Shown here: positions 18,401-20,903 of the stretch, piece by piece
Numbering within the stretch: position 1 is the stretch's first letter
Layout of the letters: each line of letters opens with the position of its first letter
From: Saccoglossus kowalevskii
Taxonomy: Eukaryota > Hemichordata > Enteropneusta > Harrimaniidae
Assembly: GCF_000003605.2 (NCBI RefSeq)
Contig: NW_003136832.1
Span: 141,655-162,557 of the forward strand
DNA length: 20,903 nucleotides
Direction: 5' to 3'
Notes under the pieces: model-generated
Database searches by the model: none
What the model was told of the DNA's origin: nothing
What the model saw: the letters and a program-made list of their open reading frames with translations, nothing else
Program-made: the position numbers and the translations under genes

Positions 18401-20829
18401 ATTTCCAGTGGTTAGAATGAGAATGATGAAAATGTCTCTTAAGTGTTAACATAGGTCTGCGCACAGTTGTGTCTGTTTTGTTTCGAAAAAAACGTATTTT
18501 TGTTCATGTAGTTTATATTGTGGATCAATTTATGTTGGATTATGTTTTTAGAACAAATGTATATTTATCATTGAATAAGTGTTTTTTTCCACCTTCTGTT
18601 AATCAAACTAATATCAAACAAAATTTAAACGCGCTCAAAAATTATGAATGTTATTCACACAGTGGTTCGTTAATCGATACCGCAATATTCTTTTTTTCAA
18701 AACTAGGGATCGTGTTCAAAACTGAATCCCTTGTAAAATCAATGTTAATGTGTCATGTCATCCAATTTCAGCGATTTTCTAGTTTTTCAAGATGAAAAAT
18801 ACGGAAATTGTTTCACATTTAATAATGAAGGAGATCAAACAGTGAAGAAACCTGGAGCTAAAAATGGTAAGTATCGTGTACCACGAAACCACTGCGACTA
18901 CCCCCAACGTTGAGATGTTTAAATATATAAATACTTTATCTTGTTAATCTGACAGTTCAGTGTAATAATGCTGTGTAATAGTTTTCCATATCATTCTCCA
19001 TATTGTGTTTCACCTATATCTTTTTCATAGATTGTGAAACAGACACGCTGCGAATTCACTTCATAATTTTACCAGATCATCCTCGAAACCGTAAATACAG
19101 TAATAGCTACAAAACAACCATTTCTTAATCGCTCTCACTATATTTTCGGGTTTCCGGGATGCTTTGGTAAAATAATTTTTTGCCATGAATATGAATAAAG
19201 TCTGCAGGAAATCAACAATATTTTAAAAGAAAGTACATAATCGGTATTATTATACATCTGTCACCGTAACGCTATAAGTTACAGCGTGCCGTAATTTTGC
19301 GGTATTTTACAGGGTATTTTCATACTACCATATTAGGAAATGCGAGTTCCAAATATGGAATGATTACGCGCGTAAGCGTCCTCTAATAATAAAAACAAAC
19401 ATGGCTGCCACCAGGATTTGATCGGATTCCACACACAGAAGTTCGCTGATTCTGTTTTAAACCTTTTGGATTTCGGCATTCCATGATGTATCCTTGGAAG
19501 GAAAAGATGTATAATAATAGGGTTATTACGAAGATACCTCAAAGTATGCACTCAGACAGTACGCTGTCGCCACAGTCAGCTGGCGCGCATCTGATATAAT
19601 AAAATAAATGCGATATTTACTATATGGGGCCGCCATCTTGAATGACGCATAAAACTAAATAAGAGACAAGTTGTGAAACGCGTTTTTCAGATTCCTACAA
19701 ATGAGGCAAAAATACCAATCTTTCACAAAAATACGGTCCTTTGGGTTTATATTAAGCCAACCGATATTAAAATTCGGCCGAATTCGTCGTTTTTGTGGGC
19801 AAAAATCCCTTGCATACGAACATCTAATTACGCGAAGAACCTAGAACACTAAGCCGGGGTATTTGAAACCGAAATTGTCATCTAAGCGTAAGGCCGTCGC
19901 TGATTGGCTGCTGTGCTGGAATGCCAATTCTAATTACGCGAAGAACCTAGAACACTAAGCCGGGGTATTTGAAACCGAAATTGTCATCTAAGCGTGAGGC
20001 CGTCGCTGATTGGCTGCTGTGCTGGAATGCCAATTTTTAGTTTCAAATACCCCGGCTTAGTGTTCTAGATTCTTCACGTAATTAGGTGTTCGTATGCAAG
20101 GGATTTTTCCACACAAAAACGACGAATTCGCGGATTCGTAGGAATCTGAAAAACGCGTTTCACAACTTGTCTCTTCTTTAGTTTTATGCGTCATTCAAGA
20201 TGGCGGCCCCATATAGTAAATCTCGTATTTATTTTATTATCACGGTGCGCCAGCTGACTGTGGCTGTCGCATCGACCTCCGTTGCGCGTCGGTCGATACT
20301 TCCGCTGTACTGTGTTCGTGCATACTTTGAGGTATCTTAGTAATAACCTTATAATCCTAATCTTAGTACATCAAGCGAAATCTCAGTGACAATGTCTCAA
20401 TTGAAATGTAACTTCAGTTCACATTATGCGTGAACACATCTATAACAAACATCATCGCTGTACTCGTCCACAATAGCACGAACGACGACCGCCGTCCGGT
20501 GGTGAAAATGAATTTGTTTTGTACAGAATTACTTGTGAGACTACCAGGAAAACAGAATATATCGAGTACAGTGAACAACAAAAATAAGATTGAAATATAG
20601 ATGTTCGAAGTACTTCAAAATGATTTTGTTTCTCTGGCTTAGAATTGCTAATGTTGTTTTTGTAGGGTTAGATTTAACTCTCTTCATTGAGCAACAAGAA
20701 TATACCAGTGTCTATGGAATGGATGCCGGTGTTCGCGTAGTCATATTACCATCTGAATTGACGCCAATGCCACAACATGACGGGTTCACAATCAAACCCG
20801 GATCCACTACATCCATAGGAATGATAGAG
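8873..20829 (+). CDS. DEG/ENaC (ASC) family channel with LDLa, F-type lectin and PAN modules in its ectodomain; 16 exons seen, 3' end outside the window
   Basis: Exons: 8873-9277, 9577-9718, 10090-10212, 10708-10830, 11124-11240, 11794-12012, 12465-12674, 13091-13312, 14673-14894, 15132-15356, 15962-16177, 16309-16590, 17284-17421, 18098-18392, 18772-18866, 20666-20829. All 15 introns are GT-AG and the phases agree at every junction, giving 1066 codons with no stop. Domain order by residue: HG motif 88-89, TM1 about 103-126, FPSITVCN strand 146-153, LDLa 185-221, 226-264 and 266-303, F-lectins about 304-446, 447-594 and 595-741, PAN about 742-835, LDLa 845-879, ASC ectodomain from 882. DEG/ENaC proteins form trimeric, amiloride-type sodium channels in the plasma membrane. 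F-lectins bind fucose and LDLa repeats bind calcium and ligands. A ligand- or glycan-gated channel is therefore my inference. TM2 and the selectivity filter are not in the window, so channel function cannot be checked. The exon structure is predicted by eye without transcript data. Confidence 0.92.
9577..9718 (+). CDS. Exon 2: first extracellular strand of the DEG/ENaC channel (residues 136-183)
   Basis: The acceptor is ttacag before GTA (phase 0) and the donor follows CACTATG|gtaac (phase 1). The peptide contains [18 protein letters not shown], the hallmark post-TM1 palm strand of ASC-family channels (consensus FPxVTxCNxNxxRxS). After this motif an ordinary family member would continue into the finger domain. 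Here the next exon is an LDLa repeat, so the extra modules are inserted just after the first palm strand. An open frame continues into the intron for about 46 more codons but loses all family similarity. Confidence 0.92.
9719..10089 (+). other. Intron 2
   Basis: A phase 1 intron of 371 bp between the palm-strand exon and LDLa 1. AT-rich; I see no embedded feature. Confidence 0.85.
10090..10212 (+). CDS. Exon 3: LDL-receptor class A repeat 1 (residues 183-224)
   Basis: The acceptor is ccacag|GT and the donor is CTATG|gtaaga. The exon is 123 nt and phase 1-1. It encodes one complete LDLa module with six cysteines (185, 193, 199, 206, 212, 221) and the calcium-cage pattern CDG..HC.DMSDE..C, so the acidic ligands are present. 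LDLa repeats usually bind protein ligands through calcium-stabilised acidic surfaces. Confidence 0.93.
10213..10707 (+). other. Intron 3
   Basis: A phase 1 intron of 495 bp between LDLa 1 and LDLa 2. AT-rich; the frame at 10192-10440 runs out of exon 3 in another phase and is not coding. Confidence 0.85.
10708..10830 (+). CDS. Exon 4: LDL-receptor class A repeat 2 (residues 224-265)
   Basis: The acceptor is gtcgacag|CT and the donor is AATTGTG|gtgaga. The exon is 123 nt and phase 1-1, the same length as exon 3. Six cysteines are present (226, 233, 242, 249, 255, 264). The loop before the last cysteine is [10 protein letters not shown], with Glu259 replacing the usual Ser of the SDE motif. 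The acidic residues needed for calcium are still there. The spacing between cysteines 2 and 3 is somewhat long. Confidence 0.9.
11124..11240 (+). CDS. Exon 5: LDL-receptor class A repeat 3 (residues 265-304)
   Basis: The acceptor is aattttcag|AG and the donor is TTTTGTG|gtaagt. The exon is 117 nt and phase 1-1. It contains no useful in-frame Met, so it is easily missed by ORF calling. It encodes a textbook LDLa: [25 protein letters not shown], ending FC, with cysteines at 266, 273, 279, 286, 292 and 303. The signature CADGTDE matches the family consensus closely. Confidence 0.92.
11351..11700. repeat. Foldback repeat family, short copy in intron 5
   Basis: The first part (about 11351-11562) is a diverged copy of 19248-19510 (shared blocks include taagttacagcgtg, gtaattttgcggtatttta and aaggaaaagatgtataa). 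It runs into a 135-bp inverted repeat at about 11563-11697. The arms read ggtaattacgaggatacctc and, reversed, ggttattaccaggatacctc, and continue into a shared tatgcac. The loop holds GC-rich sequence including gcgcgtcgatcgatact, also found near 20286 in the intron 15 copy. Confidence 0.8.
11794..12012 (+). CDS. Exon 6: F-type lectin domain 1, N-terminal half (residues 304-377)
   Basis: The acceptor is ttcatcaag|TT and the donor is CGCCA|gtgagt. The exon is 219 nt and phase 1-1. The F-lectin (FTP, eel-fucolectin/tachylectin-4) fold is shown by [17 protein letters not shown] and the core PWWQVDLG. The fucose-contacting residues are gone. The position of the ligand His is Thr345, and the segment matching NRGDCC reads QSINYA, so the sugar-contacting Arg and Asp are Ser372 and Asn374. 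The domain is probably structural or binds something else. Confidence 0.9.
12013..12464 (+). other. Intron 6, splitting lectin domain 1
   Basis: A phase 1 intron of 452 bp placed at the codon after the NRGDCC-equivalent segment, the same place as introns 8 and 10. Its 3' end is the TAAA microsatellite. Confidence 0.85.
12359..12450. repeat. (TAAA)23 tetranucleotide microsatellite
   Basis: Twenty-three uninterrupted TAAA units. Only 14 bases (tattttgttttcag) separate it from exon 7, so the array occupies the usual branch-point zone of intron 6. Confidence 0.98.
12465..12674 (+). CDS. Exon 7: F-type lectin domain 1, C-terminal half (residues 377-447)
   Basis: The acceptor is ttgttttcag|TT and the donor is GCGTCAG|gtaata. 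The exon is 210 nt and phase 1-1. It starts [12 protein letters not shown], where active family members have ER(x)xGAxxRVG; Glu379 replaces the second sugar-binding Arg. The fold core [10 protein letters not shown] and LCEVQI at the end is intact, as are Cys400, Cys417 and Cys439. Two N-glycosylation sequons are present (Asn393, Asn409). The acceptor lies only 14 bp beyond a long TAAA microsatellite. Confidence 0.9.
12675..13090 (+). other. Intron 7
   Basis: A phase 1 intron of 416 bp between lectin domains 1 and 2. Contains a palindromic GTGACGTCAC at 12844-12853; nothing else recognised. Confidence 0.85.
13091..13312 (+). CDS. Exon 8: F-type lectin domain 2, N-terminal half (residues 447-521)
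   Basis: The acceptor is tttaccag|CT and the donor is TGCTGCA|gtgagt. The exon is 222 nt and phase 1-1. The motifs are [28 protein letters not shown] and, at the end, NRDDCC. The putative ligand His489 and Arg516 are separated by exactly 26 residues, with Asp518 two further on, as in fucose-binding F-lectins. RDDCC replaces the common RGDCC, a change that spares the contact residues. Confidence 0.92.
13313..14672 (+). other. Intron 8, splitting lectin domain 2
   Basis: A phase 1 intron of 1360 bp, much longer than its counterpart introns 6 and 10. The extra length is partly explained by the retroelement fragment at 13801-14162. The flanks are AT-rich with no other recognised feature. Confidence 0.85.
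13801..14162 (+). pseudogene. Non-LTR retrotransposon reverse transcriptase fragment, frameshifted
   Basis: One frame (ending at TGA 13999-14001) reads [17 protein letters not shown], matching the GVRQGxPLSPxLFII motif of LINE reverse transcriptases. A second frame (14022-14159) reads [20 protein letters not shown], matching the catalytic [FY]ADD region, then LKSAK and FDKFGT. The distance between the two motifs is right for an RT palm domain. The first catalytic-motif residue is altered (VDD for ADD), and the frames are separated by a stop and frameshift, so it is a dead fragment. No other element part was recognised. It lies in sense orientation within intron 8. Confidence 0.72.
14673..14894 (+). 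CDS. Exon 9: F-type lectin domain 2, C-terminal half (residues 521-595)
   Basis: The acceptor is acttcttaag|GT and the donor is GCTACTC|gtaagt. The exon is 222 nt and phase 1-1. Joined to exon 8, the active-site segment reads RDDCCSER, so the second contact arginine (Arg523) is present and domain 2 keeps the full H-x26-R-x-D-x4-R signature. The fold core [10 protein letters not shown] and LCEVEVYA is present, with one sequon at Asn546. Intron 8 before this exon is long (1360 bp) and carries a retroelement remnant. Confidence 0.92.
15132..15356 (+). CDS. Exon 10: F-type lectin domain 3, N-terminal half (residues 595-670)
   Basis: The acceptor is ctgcacacag|CA and the donor is a perfect gtaagt after GTTGT. 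The exon is 225 nt and phase 1-1. The motifs are [31 protein letters not shown] and HNRGDCC. His638 lies 26 residues before Arg665, and Asp667 follows. This is the most canonical of the three lectin domains. Confidence 0.93.
15357..15961 (+). other. Intron 10, splitting lectin domain 3
   Basis: A phase 1 intron of 605 bp, with a perfect gtaagt donor. It contains the 240-bp MITE at 15434-15673; the rest is AT-rich. Confidence 0.85.
15434..15673. mobile_element. TTAA-flanked MITE of 240 bp
   Basis: Both sides carry TTAA (15430-15433 and 15674-15677). The terminal inverted repeats read AGGGCGGCAGTCGTCGCG and AGGGCGGTAGTCGTCGCG. There is no transposase; the frame at 15471-15677 has no motif. TTAA target duplications are characteristic of the piggyBac superfamily, though other groups also target TTAA, so the assignment is tentative. 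Confidence 0.75.
15962..16177 (+). CDS. Exon 11: F-type lectin domain 3, C-terminal half (residues 670-742)
   Basis: The acceptor is tatctttag|GG and the donor is GGTGAAG|gtgggt. The exon is 216 nt and phase 1-1. It encodes no internal Met until near its end, so it is not an obvious ORF. Joined to exon 10 it gives [17 protein letters not shown], completing the fucose-binding motif with Arg672. The core [10 protein letters not shown] and NFCEVQVMG closes the domain. Confidence 0.92.
16309..16590 (+). CDS. Exon 12: PAN/apple domain (residues 742-836)
   Basis: The acceptor is gaatttcag|AA and the donor is ATTCAAG|gtatgg. The exon is 282 nt and phase 1-1. The cysteine pattern [19 protein letters not shown] followed by MCSLL (Cys781, 785, 793, 805) fits the PAN/apple fold, which usually mediates protein or carbohydrate contacts. 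Two sequons are present (NIS and NTT). The one-exon layout and symmetrical phase suggest it arrived as a shuffled unit. Confidence 0.85.
16591..17283 (+). other. Intron 12
   Basis: A phase 1 intron of 693 bp between the PAN domain and LDLa 4. AT-rich; nothing recognised inside. Confidence 0.85.
17284..17421 (+). CDS. Exon 13: LDL-receptor class A repeat 4 (residues 836-882)
   Basis: The acceptor is ccattacag|GT and the donor is CGTCCG|gtaggt. The exon is 138 nt and phase 1-1. It encodes [15 protein letters not shown], then [17 protein letters not shown], a canonical LDLa with six cysteines (845, 852, 857, 864, 870, 879) and the full DGSDE calcium motif. It is separated from the other three LDLa repeats by the lectin and PAN block and sits next to the resumption of the channel ectodomain. 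Confidence 0.93.
17422..18097 (+). other. Intron 13
   Basis: A phase 1 intron of 676 bp between LDLa 4 and the resumed channel domain. Two opposite frames near 17830-18075 are mirror artefacts without motifs. Confidence 0.85.
18098..18392 (+). CDS. Exon 14: DEG/ENaC ectodomain resumes (residues 882-980)
   Basis: The acceptor is ttgatcag|AT (phase 1) and the donor is TTCAAG|gtacgt (phase 2). The exon is 295 nt. After an acidic, aromatic finger-like stretch ([15 protein letters not shown]) the exon reaches [15 protein letters not shown], the conserved ASC motif (D-hydrophobic pair-xx-C-x-F-x-G-xx-C). The finger region is short and has few cysteines compared with vertebrate ASICs or ENaCs. The inserted modules may replace part of it. 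Confidence 0.9.
18393..18771 (+). other. Intron 14
   Basis: A phase 2 intron of 379 bp, the only phase 2 intron seen, inside the ASC core. The long frame at 18469-18795 crosses it in a different phase from exon 15 and shows no family motif. Confidence 0.85.
18772..18866 (+). CDS. Exon 15: DEG/ENaC ectodomain, YGNCFTFN motif (residues 980-1012)
   Basis: The acceptor is ccaatttcag|C (phase 2) and the donor is AAAAATG|gtaagt (phase 1). The exon is 95 nt. Joined to exon 14 it reads CNSSDFLVF, then [13 protein letters not shown], matching the near-invariant ASC-family YGxCxTFN signature. It is too short to appear as an ORF of its own. Confidence 0.92.
19248..20355. repeat. Large foldback (inverted-repeat) element in intron 15
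   Basis: A leading part (19248-19510) matches the intron 5 copy. It is followed by a left arm (about 19511-19860) and an inverted right arm (about 20040-20355). The arms share ggttattac, gatacctcaaagtatgca, ccacagtcagctggcgc, tatggggccgccatcttgaa and cgcgtttttcagattcctac. The left arm holds roughly 80 bp absent from the right arm. Between the arms sits a 106-bp tandem duplication. No transposase was seen. It resembles a foldback or MITE-type non-autonomous DNA element. Confidence 0.85.
19824..20035. repeat. 106-bp tandem duplication, two near-identical copies
   Basis: Copies at 19824-19929 and 19930-20035 differ at a single base (taagcgtaagg versus taagcgtgagg). The first roughly 45 bases of the unit recur inverted just after the second copy, as the start of the right arm of the foldback. 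Each unit contains gctgattggctgctg, an inverted CCAAT box. Confidence 0.95.
20666..20829 (+). CDS. Exon 16: DEG/ENaC palm strands (residues 1012-1066); last exon in the window
   Basis: The acceptor is tttttgtag|GG (phase 1) and the donor is ATAGAG|gtaggg (phase 0). The exon is 164 nt. The junction with exon 15 reads [15 protein letters not shown], the family pattern NGLxLxLxIEQxEY. Further on, [19 protein letters not shown] and TSIG follow the expected ASC order. The remaining cysteine-rich thumb, TM2 and C-terminus must lie to the right of the window. Confidence 0.92.
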
Positions 20830-20903
20830 GTAGGGAAGTACATCCCGTTTACTTATCGATACACTTTTTAGAGTGTTTTATTCTAGCATTTCCAGTTTAA
20901 AGG
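20830..20903 (+). other. Start of intron 16, running off the window
   Basis: Begins gtaggg after exon 16. The open frame continues to a stop at 20869-20871 but loses similarity to the ASC family, so it is read as intron. Confidence 0.7.

Larger units (their letters stand above)
18867..20665 (+). other. Intron 15
   Basis: A phase 1 intron of 1799 bp, the longest here. More than half of it (19248-20355) is a foldback repeat. A possible 60-nt cassette exon at 19031-19090 is discussed under findings. Confidence 0.85.

Noticed and set aside
18469-18795. 108-codon frame overlapping exon 15
   Set aside because: It is out of phase with exon 15 and has no family motif, whereas exon 15 in the other frame gives YGNCFTFN.

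Overview
The window is nuclear DNA from an animal, most likely a marine invertebrate bilaterian. The evidence is AT-rich sequence, short exons with GT-AG introns, many simple repeats and MITE-like elements, and F-type lectin, LDL-receptor class A and DEG/ENaC domains in one gene. I cannot name the species or phylum from sequence alone.

The right-hand 12 kb (8873-20829, + strand) holds one large multi-exon gene. I could place 16 exons and 15 introns. The exon phases chain together without a break into 1066 codons, and the gene runs off the right edge. The protein starts with a cytoplasmic tail carrying the His-Gly motif, the first transmembrane helix and the first extracellular strand of a DEG/ENaC (ASC family) sodium channel. 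The channel is then interrupted by a string of extracellular modules: three LDLa repeats, three F-type lectin (FTP/fucolectin) domains, a PAN/apple domain and a fourth LDLa. It then resumes with the cysteine-rich ASC ectodomain. The rest of the ectodomain, the second transmembrane helix and the pore lie beyond the window. Lectin domains 2 and 3 keep the full fucose-binding signature (H-x26-R-x-D-x4-R); domain 1 has lost it. All module exons are symmetrical 1-1, as expected of exon shuffling. This looks like a sugar- or ligand-sensing ion channel and is the most notable item here.

The left 8.87 kb holds no gene I can support. It contains a diverged duplicated segment (3018-3310 and 4352-4671), an antisense coding-like remnant between the two copies, a long GAATA pentanucleotide array, a 28-bp minisatellite, TTAA-flanked inverted-repeat element remnants, and a perfect POU-type octamer palindrome about 390 bp upstream of the start codon.

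The introns hold a frameshifted non-LTR retrotransposon reverse transcriptase fragment (intron 8), a 240-bp TTAA-flanked MITE (intron 10), a TAAA microsatellite 14 bp from a splice acceptor (intron 6), and two members of one foldback repeat family (introns 5 and 15). The intron 15 copy contains a large inverted repeat with an almost identical 106-bp tandem duplication at its centre.
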